DNA of 64,000 nucleotides from Nocardioides marmoribigeumensis (GTDB lineage: Bacteria; Actinomycetota; Actinomycetes; Propionibacteriales; Nocardioidaceae): positions 2,728,001 through 2,792,000 of the forward strand of contig NZ_JAVDYG010000001.1 of assembly GCF_031458325.1 (NCBI RefSeq), in the 5' to 3' direction. Positions 27,247 to 35,722 of the stretch are shown piece after piece; the stretch's first letter is position 1, and each line of letters begins with the position of its first letter. The position numbers and the translations under genes are program-made. The notes beneath the pieces were generated by a model. It was not told the origin of the DNA. It made no database searches and saw nothing but the letters and a program-made list of their open reading frames with translations.

Positions 27247-28239
27247 TCAGGTCCCTCGGGCAACGTCGACGTGCACATGGTCCCGGTGCTCCAGGATCTT
27301 CCGGGTCGACGCGGACGCCGTCGAGGGGACGCGGGGCTCGTAGGGGCGCCAGCCGTCCTGCGAGCGGCCGCCGGCCGACCAGATGCGGCCGTCGAAGATG
27401 ACGTGGTCGACGTGCAGGCGCTCGGCCTGGGACACCAGGTAGCAGGCGATCGCCCACCCGCGGCGCTTGTTGTCGGGGTTGATCGGCCGGACGAACACGT
27501 CGATGGCCCTGCCCTGGTAGTGGGCCGAGCCCTTCATGTGGCCGCTCGAGACGCCCCCCGGCTCGAAGCCGCCCAGCGACAGGTCGCCGAAGGTCGCCAC
27601 CAGGTCGCGCCGGACCCTCTCGGCCCGCCCGGTCAGCCCCGAGCCGCCGGCGAACTCCTCGGGCACGTCGGCCTCGTCGACCACGCAGGAGAACGCCGCT
27701 CGGCTGTAGCCGGTCAGGGCCGAGGCCAGCGCGCGTGCCCCCGCCGCGTGCTCCTCGTAGGCCTCCGGGAACCCGGAGCGCTGCACCGCCTGCGCGGCCT
27801 CGGTGATCCGCATCGACTGGTAGCCGTTGATCTCGACGAGCGCGTCGTAGAAGGCGTTGATCGCGTAGCGCGGGTCGCGCAGCTGACGCTCGGAGCCCCA
27901 CCCCTGGGAGGGCCGCTGCTGGAACAGCCCGACCGAGTCGCGGTCACCGTGGGCGAGGTTGCGCAGCTTGCTCTCCTGGAACGCGGTCGCGAGGGCGATG
28001 GAGACCGCGCGGGCCGGCAGGCCGCGCTGCACCGCGATCCCGGCGATGAGGCCGGCGTAGCGCCCCTGAGTGGGGCTCAGGCGCACCTTCTCCGAGCCGA
28101 CCCGGGCCGTGCAGCCGTCGGGGTCGGGGAGGGGGCCGACGCCCAGGCGGACGAGCAGGCCGGTGCCGAGCCCGACGACGGCGACGACGACGACCAGGAC
28201 CCAGGTGCGGGCCCGCCCCCGCTCGTCAGTTGTGGGCAT
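27247..28239 (-). CDS. Membrane-anchored transglycosylase-like plus M15-like protein
   Basis: A 330-residue protein with an N-terminal anchor (TWVLVVVVAVVGLGTGLLVR, residues about 12-31). The first extracytoplasmic part has AFQESKLRNLAHGDRDSVGL and FQQRPSQGWG, a lytic-transglycosylase/lysozyme-like pattern including the catalytic-type Glu in QES. The C-terminal part has SAHYQGRAIDVFV and RDHVHVDV, the spaced His/Asp/His pattern of M15/VanY-like peptidases. Such proteins are sometimes mislabelled heavy-metal transporters. It starts 14 bases inside dapD's end, so it is coupled to DAP synthesis; a peptidoglycan remodelling role is inferred. Confidence 0.78.
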   Translation of the reverse strand: MPTTDERGRARTWVLVVVVAVVGLGTGLLVRLGVGPLPDPDGCTARVGSEKVRLSPTQGRYAGLIAGIAVQRGLPARAVSIALATAFQESKLRNLAHGDRDSVGLFQQRPSQGWGSERQLRDPRYAINAFYDALVEINGYQSMRITEAAQAVQRSGFPEAYEEHAAGARALASALTGYSRAAFSCVVDEADVPEEFAGGSGLTGRAERVRRDLVATFGDLSLGGFEPGGVSSGHMKGSAHYQGRAIDVFVRPINPDNKRRGWAIACYLVSQAERLHVDHVIFDGRIWSAGGRSQDGWRPYEPRVPSTASASTRKILEHRDHVHVDVARGT

Positions 28240-29251
28240 GCAGGGCTTCGTTGAGCTCGATGCCCGTGCCCGCCCTGGGCAGCGCCTCGACGGCGCCCGA
28301 CTGGGAGTTGCGGCGGAACAGCACGTTGTCGACCCCCGACAGCTCGGCGGCCTTGACCACGCGGGTGCCGGCGCCGTCGGGGCCCCCGTGCAGCGCGACC
28401 TTGGTGCCGGCGGTGACGTAGCAGCCCGCCTCGACCACGCAGTCGTCGCCCAGCGAGATGCCGATGCCCGCGTTGGCGCCCAGCAGGCACCGCTCGCCCA
28501 GGGAGATGACCTCCTTGCCGCCGCCGGACAGGGTGCCCATGATCGAGGCGCCGCCGCCGATGTCGGTGCCGTCGCCGACCACCACGCCGGCGCTGATGCG
28601 TCCCTCCACCATCGAGGCGCCCAGGGTGCCGGCGTTGTAGTTGACGAAGCCCTCGTGCATCACGGTGGTGCCCTCGGCGAGGTGGGCCCCGAGCCGGACC
28701 CGGTCGGCGTCGGCGATGCGCACGCCGGTCGGCACGACGTAGTCGGTCATGCGCGGGAACTTGTCGACGCCGTAGACCGCGACCTGGCGGCCGTCGGCGC
28801 GCAGCCGCGCCCGCGTCTGCTCGAAGCCCGGCACCGCGCAGGGACCCTCGCTGGTCCACACGACGTTGGTGAGCAGCCCGAAGATGCCGTCGAGGTCGGC
28901 CTCGTGCGGTGCCACGAGACGGTGGGAGAGCAGGTGCAGGCGCAGCCACACGTCGTAGGCGTCGACCGGCGGGGCGCCGAGGTCGGGCGTCTCGACCCTG
29001 ACCACGACCCGACGGACCCCGCGGGCCTCGTCGTCGCCCGCGAGCGCGTCGAGGCCGCCGGTGTCGGTGTGGTCCGCGCGCGGCCCGAGGTAGGGCGCGG
29101 GGAACCACACGTCGAGGACGACGTCACGCTCCGGCGTCCCCTCGGGGGTCGGCTCGTCCGCGGACCTCGCGGTGCCGGTGAGGGTGGCGAGGCCGTAGCC
29201 GAAGGCCGGCCGCGGTCCGGGGCGGGAGGAGCTGCTGGGGTCGCTGGTCAC
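28226..29251 (-). CDS. dapD: Tetrahydrodipicolinate N-succinyltransferase
   Basis: A 341-residue protein of the long actinobacterial DapD type. The N-terminal domain (AFGYGLATLTGTARS) is followed by left-handed beta-helix hexapeptide repeats from about residue 180 (GVRIADADRVRLGAHL, MEGRISAGVVVG equivalents, GGGASIMGTLSGGGK, LGANAGIGISLGDDC). It transfers succinyl from succinyl-CoA to tetrahydrodipicolinate, committing carbon to the succinylase branch. It is divergent from dapE (68-bp gap), giving a shared control region, and overlaps the downstream muralytic gene by 14 bases. Confidence 0.95.
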   Translation of the reverse strand: MTSDPSSSSRPGPRPAFGYGLATLTGTARSADEPTPEGTPERDVVLDVWFPAPYLGPRADHTDTGGLDALAGDDEARGVRRVVVRVETPDLGAPPVDAYDVWLRLHLLSHRLVAPHEADLDGIFGLLTNVVWTSEGPCAVPGFEQTRARLRADGRQVAVYGVDKFPRMTDYVVPTGVRIADADRVRLGAHLAEGTTVMHEGFVNYNAGTLGASMVEGRISAGVVVGDGTDIGGGASIMGTLSGGGKEVISLGERCLLGANAGIGISLGDDCVVEAGCYVTAGTKVALHGGPDGAGTRVVKAAELSGVDNVLFRRNSQSGAVEALPRAGTGIELNEALHAHN

Positions 29252-29319
29252 GGGCCAAAACTAGCGAAGCCGGCGAAGGTCGCCGCGCGCGCCGGGCCGC
29301 CACCGGGACGCCTGTCAGG

Positions 29320-30447
29320 ATGGCGACCATGCCGTCCACGCCACCCACGACGCCACCCACGACGCCACCCACGACGCCCGCCCGGTCGACCACCCTCGAC
29401 CTGACCCAGGACCCGGTGACGCTCACCGCCACGCTGGTGGACCTCCCGTCGGAGAGCGGCGAGGAGCAGGCGATCGCCGACGCGGTGGAGGCGGCGCTGC
29501 GCGTCCTGCCCCACCTCGAGGTGCAGCGGTTCGGCCACACGGTCGTGGCGCGCACCCACCTCGGCCGCGACGAGCGCGTCGTGCTGGCCGGTCACCTCGA
29601 CACCGTCCCGGAGAACGCCAACCTCCCCTCCCGGCTCGAGGACGGCATCCTGCACGGGCTCGGCACGTGCGACATGAAGGGCGGCGTGGCCGTGGCCCTC
29701 CACCTCGCCGCGACGCTGCCCGAGCCGAGCCGCGACGTGACCTTCCTGTTCTACGAGTGCGAGGAGGTCGACTCCGCGCGCAACGGGCTGACCAAGCTCG
29801 CGGCGAGCCACCCCGAGCTGCTCGAGGCCGACTTCGCGGTCCTGATGGAGCCCTCCGACGCCGTCGTGGAGGCGGGCTGCCAGGGCACGCTGCGCGCCGA
29901 GGTCGTGGCCCGCGGCCAGCGCTCCCACTCCGCGCGGGCGTGGATGGGCTCCAACGCGATCCACGCCGCGGGCGCGGTGCTCGACCGGCTCCGTGCCTAC
30001 GAGCCGCGCAAGCCCGTCATCGACGGGCTCGGCTACCACGAGGGGCTCAACGCCACCCGCATCTCCGGCGGGGTCGCCGGCAACGTGATCCCCGACGAGT
30101 GCCGCCTGGAGGTCAACTACCGCTTCGCCCCGGACCGGTCGACCGAGGAGGCCGAGGCCTTCGTCCGCGACCTGTTCGAGGGGTTCGAGGTCACGGTCCT
30201 CGACCTCTCGCCCGGGGCCCTGCCCGGCCTGTCGGTGCCGGCGGCGGCGGACTTCGTGGCCGCGGTCGGCGGGACCGCCAACCCCAAGTTCGGCTGGACC
30301 GACGTCGCGCGCTTCAGCGCCCTCGGGGTCCCCGCGGTGAACTTCGGCCCGGGCGACCCGATGTACGCCCACCGCCAGGACGAGCACGTCCCCGTCGAGC
30401 ACGTACGACGGGTGGAGCGCCAGCTGCGCAGCTGGCTCGAGAGCTGA
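29320..30447 (+). CDS. dapE: Succinyl-diaminopimelate desuccinylase
   Basis: A 375-residue M20 family metallohydrolase. LAGHLDTVPENANLP, LGTCDMKGGVAVALH and YECEEVDSARNGL contain the expected zinc ligands and catalytic Asp/Glu; a further ligand region lies near GWTDVARFS and the C-terminal MYAHRQDEHV. It hydrolyses succinyl-DAP to LL-DAP. The N-terminus begins with a run of PPTT repeats, absent from most DapE proteins; ATG at 29320 or 29329 may be the start. A LOG-family gene follows after 10 bases and is probably in the same operon. Confidence 0.95.
   Translation: MATMPSTPPTTPPTTPPTTPARSTTLDLTQDPVTLTATLVDLPSESGEEQAIADAVEAALRVLPHLEVQRFGHTVVARTHLGRDERVVLAGHLDTVPENANLPSRLEDGILHGLGTCDMKGGVAVALHLAATLPEPSRDVTFLFYECEEVDSARNGLTKLAASHPELLEADFAVLMEPSDAVVEAGCQGTLRAEVVARGQRSHSARAWMGSNAIHAAGAVLDRLRAYEPRKPVIDGLGYHEGLNATRISGGVAGNVIPDECRLEVNYRFAPDRSTEEAEAFVRDLFEGFEVTVLDLSPGALPGLSVPAAADFVAAVGGTANPKFGWTDVARFSALGVPAVNFGPGDPMYAHRQDEHVPVEHVRRVERQLRSWLES
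29341..29376 (+). repeat. Three tandem 12-bp repeats encoding PPTT in DapE N-terminus
   Basis: ccacccacgacg occurs three times without interruption at 29341, 29353 and 29365, encoding (Pro-Pro-Thr-Thr)x3 just after the start. The unit is a multiple of three, so copy changes would keep frame. The segment is dispensable by comparison with the family's usual start. Confidence 0.9.
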
Positions 30448-30457
30448 GGAGACCGCG

Positions 30458-31270
30458 TTGAACGAGCGCTACCAGGGCCGCACCTGGCTGACCGGCGACC
30501 GGGCCGGGGAGAGCACGACCGACCAGCGCCTGCTCGACAACCGCGGCCCGAGCGACTGGGTGCACACCGACCCGTGGCGCGTGCTGCGCATCCAGTCGGA
30601 GTTCGTCGAGGGGTTCGGCGCGCTGGCCGAGCTGGGGCCCGCCGTGGCGGTCTTCGGGTCCGCGCGCACCCAGCCGGACCACCCGACGTACGCCCAGGCG
30701 CGGGAGGTGGGGCGGCTGCTGGCACGCGCCGGCTTCGCGGTCATCACCGGTGGCGGGCCCGGGATCATGGAGGCCGCCAACCGCGGGGCCCGCGAGGGCG
30801 ACGGCACGTCGGTCGGGCTGGGCATCGAGCTGCCCTTCGAGCAGGGCATGAACGACCACGTCGACCTCGGGGTCAACTTCCGCTACTTCTTCGCCCGCAA
30901 GACGATGTTCGTCAAGTACTCCCAGGGCTTCATCGTCATGCCCGGCGGCTTCGGCACGTTCGACGAGCTCTTCGAGGCGCTCACGCTGCGCCAGACCCGC
31001 AAGGTGACCGCCTTCCCGCTGGTGCTCCTCGGCACCGACTACTGGTGCGGGCTGGTCGACTGGATCCGCGACACGGTGCTCGAGCACGGCGCGATCAACC
31101 CGCAGGACCTCGAGCTGCTCCACGTCACCGACGACCCCGTCGAGGCCGTGCAGAAGATGGTCGACGCCAACCGCGACGAGCTGGCCGCCGAGGCCGCGGC
31201 CGCCCGTGCCACCGCGGACGGCGCCGGCCGGACCGAGGACCCGGACGCCGGTGGGAGCATCGCCCCATGA
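30458..31270 (+). CDS. LOG family (TIGR00730) Rossmann-fold protein
   Basis: A 270-residue protein with the lysine-decarboxylase-like motif pair characteristic of LOG proteins: ITGGGPGIMEAANRGA and the PGGFGTFDELFEALT box near residue 165. LOG enzymes release free cytokinin bases from riboside monophosphates or act as nucleotide hydrolases; the bacterial role is uncertain. The start is TTG at 30458, supported by GAGGAGACC just before it and its location 10 bases after dapE. The stop overlaps the next gene as ATGA. Equivalent to the gene next to dapE in mycobacteria (Rv1205 position, from memory). Confidence 0.9.
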   Translation: MNERYQGRTWLTGDRAGESTTDQRLLDNRGPSDWVHTDPWRVLRIQSEFVEGFGALAELGPAVAVFGSARTQPDHPTYAQAREVGRLLARAGFAVITGGGPGIMEAANRGAREGDGTSVGLGIELPFEQGMNDHVDLGVNFRYFFARKTMFVKYSQGFIVMPGGFGTFDELFEALTLRQTRKVTAFPLVLLGTDYWCGLVDWIRDTVLEHGAINPQDLELLHVTDDPVEAVQKMVDANRDELAAEAAAARATADGAGRTEDPDAGGSIAP

Positions 31271-31587
31271 TGTGGTTCTTCTCCGTCCTCATCGTCGCGG
31301 TGATGGGCGTGGCCGCCGTGGCCGCCACCGGCCGCCTCGGGGGGCTCTCGGAGACCTACGACGACCGGCCCGACTCGCGGGTGCCGGCCGACGGCCCGCT
31401 CACCGCCGAGGACCTGGAGGCCGTGCGGTTCACCAGCGCGCTGCGCGGCTACCGCATGTCGGAGGTCGACGCCCTGCTCGACCGGCTCGTCGAGGAGCTG
31501 CGGGCCGCGCAGGGCGCTCGGCCCCGCCCGGCCGACGCCGAGCCGGTGCCCGAGCCGGAGCCGGAGCAGGAGCACGGTGTCGGCTGA
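31267..31587 (+). CDS. Small DivIVA-domain membrane protein
   Basis: A 106-residue protein: N-terminal membrane helix (FFSVLIVAVMGVAAVAATG), then a DivIVA-type motif (RFTSALRGYRMSEVDALLDR) and an acidic proline-rich tail (PEPEPEQEHGVG). It resembles the small DivIVA-domain protein near tag in mycobacteria (Rv1209 position). A coiled-coil segment spans roughly residues 55-80. It is coupled by ATGA to the LOG gene and overlaps tag by 11 bases. It probably sits at membranes with polar or septal bias; that localisation is inferred from the domain only. Confidence 0.85.
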   Translation: MMWFFSVLIVAVMGVAAVAATGRLGGLSETYDDRPDSRVPADGPLTAEDLEAVRFTSALRGYRMSEVDALLDRLVEELRAAQGARPRPADAEPVPEPEPEQEHGVG

Positions 31588-32167
31588 CCGCGGGGCGCAG
31601 CCCGGCCCCGACGGCCGGCCGAGGTGCCCCTGGGCGCTCTCGACGCCGGACTACCTCGACTACCACGACACCGAGTGGGGCCGTCCGCTCACCGGTGGGG
31701 ACCCCGACGCGCTGCTCTTCGAGCGCCTGTCGCTGGAGGCGTTCCAGTCCGGGCTGAGCTGGCTGACGATCCTGCGCAAGCGGGAGGCCTTCCGCGCGGC
31801 CTTCGACGGCTTCGACCCGGCCCGCGTCGCGGCGTACGACGACCGCGACGTCGCGCGCCTCCTGGCCGACGCCGGCATCGTGCGCAACGCGGCGAAGGTG
31901 GCGGCGACCATCCACAACGCCGGCCGGGTCGTGGAGCTGGACGGCGGGTTCGCCGAGCTGGTCGCGGGCCACCGCCCCGCCCCCCGGCCGCGTCCGCGCA
32001 CCCTGGACGACGTCCCCGCCGTGACGCCGGAGTCGACGGCGCTGGCCAAGGCGCTGAAGAGGCAGGGGTTCCGCTTCGTCGGCCCGACGACCGCCTACGC
32101 GCTCATGCAGGCCACGGGGCTGGTCGACGACCACCTCGAGGAGTGCCGCCGTCCCGACGAGGCCTGA
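31577..32167 (+). CDS. tag: DNA-3-methyladenine glycosylase I
   Basis: A 196-residue HhH-superfamily glycosylase. RCPWALSTPDYLDYHDTEWG is the family opening, followed by LFERLSLEAFQSGLSWLTIL, ILRKREAFRAAF and the C-terminal zinc-site region with FVGPTTAYALMQATGLVDDH and a His/Cys pair near HLEEC. It removes 3-methyladenine from alkylated DNA. The GTG start lies inside the DivIVA gene (11-base overlap), showing coupling. A small membrane protein gene follows after 41 bases. Confidence 0.95.
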   Translation: MSADRGAQPGPDGRPRCPWALSTPDYLDYHDTEWGRPLTGGDPDALLFERLSLEAFQSGLSWLTILRKREAFRAAFDGFDPARVAAYDDRDVARLLADAGIVRNAAKVAATIHNAGRVVELDGGFAELVAGHRPAPRPRPRTLDDVPAVTPESTALAKALKRQGFRFVGPTTAYALMQATGLVDDHLEECRRPDEA

Positions 32168-32208
32168 GCCCGCCGAGATCGCTCCCGGCACGTCCGCTGT
32201 GCGGCACC

Positions 32209-32628
32209 ATGTCGAGCGTGTCCCCGTCACTGATCACGCTGCTGCTCACCGGCCTGGCCTCGCTCGTCGTCGTCCTGACCCGCATGCGCATGGTCAAGGA
32301 GGGGCGGGCCGCCGGACGGGCCGCGGTGTCGAGGTGGCTGGTCGACGTGCACACGGTCGGTGGCGTGCTGGCCGTCGTCCTCTGGGTCGCGATGTTCGTC
32401 GTCGGCGACCGCCGGCTCGGGGCGGCCGCGCTCCCGCTGTGGTGGGCCACCGTCGTGGCGGGCCTGCTCATCCTCGTGCGCTGGCTGCCCGCCCGCGGCC
32501 GGCACTCCTCGGGCCCCGTCGCCGACGCGTGGGGCGACGGACCGGGACTGTCGATCCTGGCCCACGTCGGGCTGCTCGTCGGCGTGCTGGTCTTCAGCGT
32601 CTACCTGCTGCTCGACCAGATCCCCTGA
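32209..32628 (+). CDS. Small integral membrane protein, unknown function
   Basis: A 139-residue protein with four predicted membrane helices: LITLLLTGLASLVVVLT, TVGGVLAVVLWVAMFVV, LPLWWATVVAGLLILV and ILAHVGLLVGVLVFSVYLLL. The start may be ATG at 32209 or GTG at 32218; neither has a strong ribosome site. No catalytic motif is seen. It follows tag on the same strand and ends at a short hairpin facing the convergent crotonase gene. Not recognised as a named family. Confidence 0.75.
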   Translation: MSSVSPSLITLLLTGLASLVVVLTRMRMVKEGRAAGRAAVSRWLVDVHTVGGVLAVVLWVAMFVVGDRRLGAAALPLWWATVVAGLLILVRWLPARGRHSSGPVADAWGDGPGLSILAHVGLLVGVLVFSVYLLLDQIP

Positions 32629-32629
32629 G

Positions 32630-32647
32630 CGGGCGGACCGCCGCCCG
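32630..32647. terminator. Short hairpin between convergent genes
   Basis: cgggcgg-accg-ccgcccg gives a 7-bp perfect GC stem with a 4-base loop at the end of the membrane protein gene, 6 bases before the convergent crotonase stop. Weak compared with other terminators in the window. Confidence 0.5.
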
Positions 32648-32652
32648 GCCCG

Positions 32653-33459
32653 TCAGCGGCCGTGGAAGACCGGCTTGCGCTTGGCGACGAACGCCTCGAC
32701 GGCGTCGCGGTGGTCCTGGGTGCCGCCGGTGAACGTCATCATCTCGGCCTCGTGGGCCAGCGACTCCGGGAGCGCGTGGGTGCTGGAGTACTCCACCGAG
32801 CGCCGGATCGCGGCGTAGGCCTGGGTCGGTCCCTGGGCCAGGCGGTGGGCCAGCTCGTGGACGGTGTCCTCGAGCTCGGCGGCGGGCACCACGCGGCTGG
32901 CCAGGCCCAGCTCCAGGGCCTCGTCGGCGGGGATGGTGCGCGGCTCGTAGAGCAGCTCGATCGCCTTGGCCCGCCCGACGATGCGGGGGAGGGTCCACGA
33001 GACGCCGGTGTCGCACGAGAGCGCGATGCCGGCGAAGGCGAGGTTGAAGCCGGCGGTGTCGGCGACCAGGCGGTAGTCGGAGGCCAGCGCCAACGAGGCC
33101 CCGGCCCCTGCGGCGACGCCGTTGACCGCGGCGACCACGGGCTTGGGCATCGTGGCGAGCGCGAGCACGGTCGGGTTGTAGTGCTCGGGCACCGTGCGGA
33201 ACAGCGACTCCGCCCCCTCGGCCAGCAGCCCGATGTGCTCCTTGAGGTCCTGCCCCACGCAGAAGGCACGCCCGCTGCCGGTGAGCACGACGCAGCGCAC
33301 CGACGTGTCGTCGGCGACCTCGCGGACCGCGTCGCGCAGCGCCTCCTTGGTCGCCACGTCGAGGCTGTTCATCGCCTCGGGACGGGTGAGGCGCAGGGTC
33401 GCGACCCCGCCCTCGCGTGTGACCTCGACGCCCGGTCGCTGCTCGCTGCTCTGGCTCAT
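32653..33459 (-). CDS. Enoyl-CoA hydratase/isomerase (crotonase) family protein
   Basis: A 268-residue crotonase. The oxyanion-hole segments RAFCVGQDLKEH and VAAVNGVAAGAGASLALASD are intact. The usual active-site Glu region reads GIALSCDTGVSWTLPRIVG, with Asp instead of Glu, the arrangement seen in PaaG-type isomerases, so isomerase or alternative chemistry is as likely as hydration. ATG at 33459 gives MSQSSEQRPGVEVTREGGVA; the longer open frame beyond it is antisense extension. It is divergent from DUF3117 with a 135-bp gap. Substrate unknown. Confidence 0.9.
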   Translation of the reverse strand: MSQSSEQRPGVEVTREGGVATLRLTRPEAMNSLDVATKEALRDAVREVADDTSVRCVVLTGSGRAFCVGQDLKEHIGLLAEGAESLFRTVPEHYNPTVLALATMPKPVVAAVNGVAAGAGASLALASDYRLVADTAGFNLAFAGIALSCDTGVSWTLPRIVGRAKAIELLYEPRTIPADEALELGLASRVVPAAELEDTVHELAHRLAQGPTQAYAAIRRSVEYSSTHALPESLAHEAEMMTFTGGTQDHRDAVEAFVAKRKPVFHGR

Positions 33460-33594
33460 GGGACCCCTCAGATCGGCCGGTGTCGGCAATGTCTCACCGG
33501 TGGGAGATACTAGTGACCACGACGACGACGCATGGGGGCCAGGTCGCCCTCGCGTCCGCACCGACCGGTGCTCCGACAAGGGAGAGGTGTCAGC

Positions 33595-33762
33595 ATGGCG
33601 GCCATGAAGCCACGGACCGGGGACGGCCCGCTCGAGGTCACCAAGGAGGGTCGCGGCATCGTGATGCGCGTCCCCCTGGAGGGTGGCGGGCGACTCGTGG
33701 TCGAGCTGAACGCCGACGAGGCCGGCGCCCTCGGTGACGCCCTCAAGGAGGTCGTGGGCTGA
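33595..33762 (+). CDS. DUF3117 protein (55 aa)
   Basis: A 55-residue protein, MAAMKPRTGDGPLEVTKEGR, then VVELNADEAGALGDALK, matching DUF3117, a very conserved small actinobacterial family (Rv1211 in M. tuberculosis, from memory). Function unknown. The ATG follows GGGAGAGGTGTCAGC. It precedes pepA by 26 bases. No membrane or signal segment. The promoter region contains tctcaccggtgggaga (33492-33507), an imperfect inverted repeat with the same CACCGGTG core as the htrA leader. Confidence 0.9.
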   Translation: MAAMKPRTGDGPLEVTKEGRGIVMRVPLEGGGRLVVELNADEAGALGDALKEVVG

Positions 33763-33788
33763 CCGCCACGGCCCCGCCATCCCCGTCG

Positions 33789-35354
33789 GTGCCCCTCCCG
33801 TCCCCGGGAGCGGAGCTCGACGGTGCACCGCCGGTCGCAGTCTTCTCGGGGACGCTGCGCGAGGCCTCCGGTGCCGACGTGTGGGCGCTCGGCTTCAGGT
33901 CCGTCGACGGGGAGCACCTCGTCGGCAGCCAGGTCGCCGACGCCGCCGACCTGCTCCCGGCCCCGGTGGCCGACGTGCTCTCGCGAGCCCGCGCCCGTGG
34001 CGCGGTCGGCGAGGTCGTCGAGGTCCCCGTCCACGCCGGTGACGGCGCCCCCGAGTCCGTCCTCCTGGTCGGGCTCGGCACGGGCACCGCGACCGACCTC
34101 CGCCGGGCAGGGGCCGCGCTGTCGCGCCGCGTCCGGGGGAGGGCCCACCTCGCGGTGGCGATCGGCGCCGACTGCCTCGGCGGCGACCTGGTGGCCGCGG
34201 AGGAGCGCGCCGACGTCGCCGCCCTGCGCGCCCTGACCGAGGGGCTCGTGCTCGGCGGCTTCTCCTTCGACCTCAAGACCCAGCCCGGGCAGGCGGCCGT
34301 CGGCCAGGTGACCCTCACCGGGGTCGGTGAGGGTGCCGAGACCGCCGTCCGCCAGGCACGGGTCACCGCCCACGCCGGGTGGTTCTCCCGGGCGCTCGCG
34401 GTCATGCCCTCCAACGTCAAGAACCCCGCCTGGCTGGCCGACCGCGCCACCGAGGTCGCCCACGCCCACGGGCTGGAGTGCCAGGTGTGGGACGAGCCGG
34501 CCCTCGAGCGCGACGGGTTCGGCGGCGTGCTCGCCGTGGGCCAGGCCTCGGTCTCCGGGCCACGGTTCGTGCGGCTGGACTACGCGCCCGAGGGTGCCGG
34601 CCGCCGCACTCCCCACGTCGTGCTGGTCGGCAAGGGCATCACCTTCGACACCGGCGGCCTCTCGCTCAAGCCCTCGGACTCGATGGCCCCGATGAAGCGC
34701 GACATGACCGGGGCCGGGGTGGTGCTGGCCGTGATGGCCGCCCTGCGCGACCTCGGCTGCCCGGTCCGCGTGACCGGTCTGCTCGCCTGCGCCGAGAACG
34801 CCGTCGGCGGAGCGGCCCTGCGCCCCGGTGACGTGATCCGTCACTACGGCGGTCGCACCACCGAGGTCACCAACACCGACGCCGAGGGCCGCCTGGTGCT
34901 CGCCGACGGGCTCGCCTACGCCGTCGACACGATCGAGCCCGACGTCCTGGTCGACGTCGCCACGCTCACCGGGGCGGTCCGCATCGCCCTGGGCCAGCGC
35001 CTGGGCGGCCTGTTCACCGACGACGCCGAGCTGGCCGACCAGCTGGTCACCGCCGGCCGCTCGTCCGGCGAGCCGGTCTGGCACCTGCCGCTGGTCGACG
35101 ACTACCTCGAGCGCCTCGAGTCCCGGGTCGCCGACGCCGACAACGCGGGCGGCACCCCCGGGGCGATCACCGCGGCGCTGTTCCTGCGCCCCTTCGCGGG
35201 GTCGGTCCGGTGGGCCCACCTCGACCTCGCCTCGGTCGGCGACTCGCCCTCCGACCAGTTCGAGTGGACCCAGGGCGCCACCGGCTTCGGTGCGCGCCTG
35301 CTGCTGAGGTGGTTGTGCCACGAGGCCGCCACGGGAAGGAAGGCACGCCGATGA
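33789..35354 (+). CDS. pepA: Leucyl aminopeptidase (M17)
   Basis: A 521-residue aminopeptidase. The C-terminal catalytic half carries GKGITFDTGGLSLKPSDSM and NTDAEGRLVLADGLAYA (about residue 362), holding the dinuclear metal ligands and catalytic Arg. The N-terminal half is the usual M17 alpha/beta domain. It removes N-terminal residues from peptides in the cytoplasm; some PepA proteins also bind DNA. GTG at 33789 is the first in-frame start after DUF3117. The stop overlaps the next gene's ATG (ATGA). Confidence 0.95.
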   Translation: MPLPSPGAELDGAPPVAVFSGTLREASGADVWALGFRSVDGEHLVGSQVADAADLLPAPVADVLSRARARGAVGEVVEVPVHAGDGAPESVLLVGLGTGTATDLRRAGAALSRRVRGRAHLAVAIGADCLGGDLVAAEERADVAALRALTEGLVLGGFSFDLKTQPGQAAVGQVTLTGVGEGAETAVRQARVTAHAGWFSRALAVMPSNVKNPAWLADRATEVAHAHGLECQVWDEPALERDGFGGVLAVGQASVSGPRFVRLDYAPEGAGRRTPHVVLVGKGITFDTGGLSLKPSDSMAPMKRDMTGAGVVLAVMAALRDLGCPVRVTGLLACAENAVGGAALRPGDVIRHYGGRTTEVTNTDAEGRLVLADGLAYAVDTIEPDVLVDVATLTGAVRIALGQRLGGLFTDDAELADQLVTAGRSSGEPVWHLPLVDDYLERLESRVADADNAGGTPGAITAALFLRPFAGSVRWAHLDLASVGDSPSDQFEWTQGATGFGARLLLRWLCHEAATGRKARR

Positions 35355-35692
35355 GGGGACTGACCGTGCGCTGGTCGCTGGTGGGCGCGCCCGCCGACAT
35401 GGCCGACCGCCTGGCCGACTACGTCGCGGAGACCTCCCACCAGCGCTTCCAGGGCATGGAGGGCCTGTCCTACAAGACCTGGCGGGCGATCCCCGGGGAG
35501 TGGTTCGAGGGGGTCTACGTGTTCGTCTCCGACGAGGCGCGGGCCCGGTTCCAGGCCGACTTCGCCGCCAAGGCCGCGGACGCGCCCGCCTCGCAGCTGA
35601 TCGGCTCGCCGCCGGTGCTCATCGAGCCGTGCCGCGTCGTCGCGGTCGCCGAGGGCGCCCAGGGCCTGGAGGCCACGCCCCGCGCCGAGTGA
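35351..35692 (+). CDS. YdhR/ABM-like putative monooxygenase (113 aa)
   Basis: A 113-residue dimeric alpha-beta barrel-type protein; features are GLTVRWSLVGAPADMADRLA at the N-terminus and EGLSYKTWRAIPGEWFEGVY in the centre, resembling YdhR-type proteins and antibiotic-biosynthesis monooxygenase folds. Such proteins bind small hydrophobic ligands; a reaction is not established. It is coupled to pepA by ATGA. It ends before a short hairpin region (gagcccg..cgggctc) and the convergent O-methyltransferase. Confidence 0.75.
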   Translation: MRGLTVRWSLVGAPADMADRLADYVAETSHQRFQGMEGLSYKTWRAIPGEWFEGVYVFVSDEARARFQADFAAKAADAPASQLIGSPPVLIEPCRVVAVAEGAQGLEATPRAE

Positions 35693-35722
35693 GCCCGGCG
35701 CAGTGACGGGCTCGAGCCCGGC

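Noticed and set aside
32653-33828. 391-residue version of the crotonase
   Set aside because: The extra N-terminal 123 residues run through the DUF3117 gene and divergent promoter; ATG at 33459 fits the family start.
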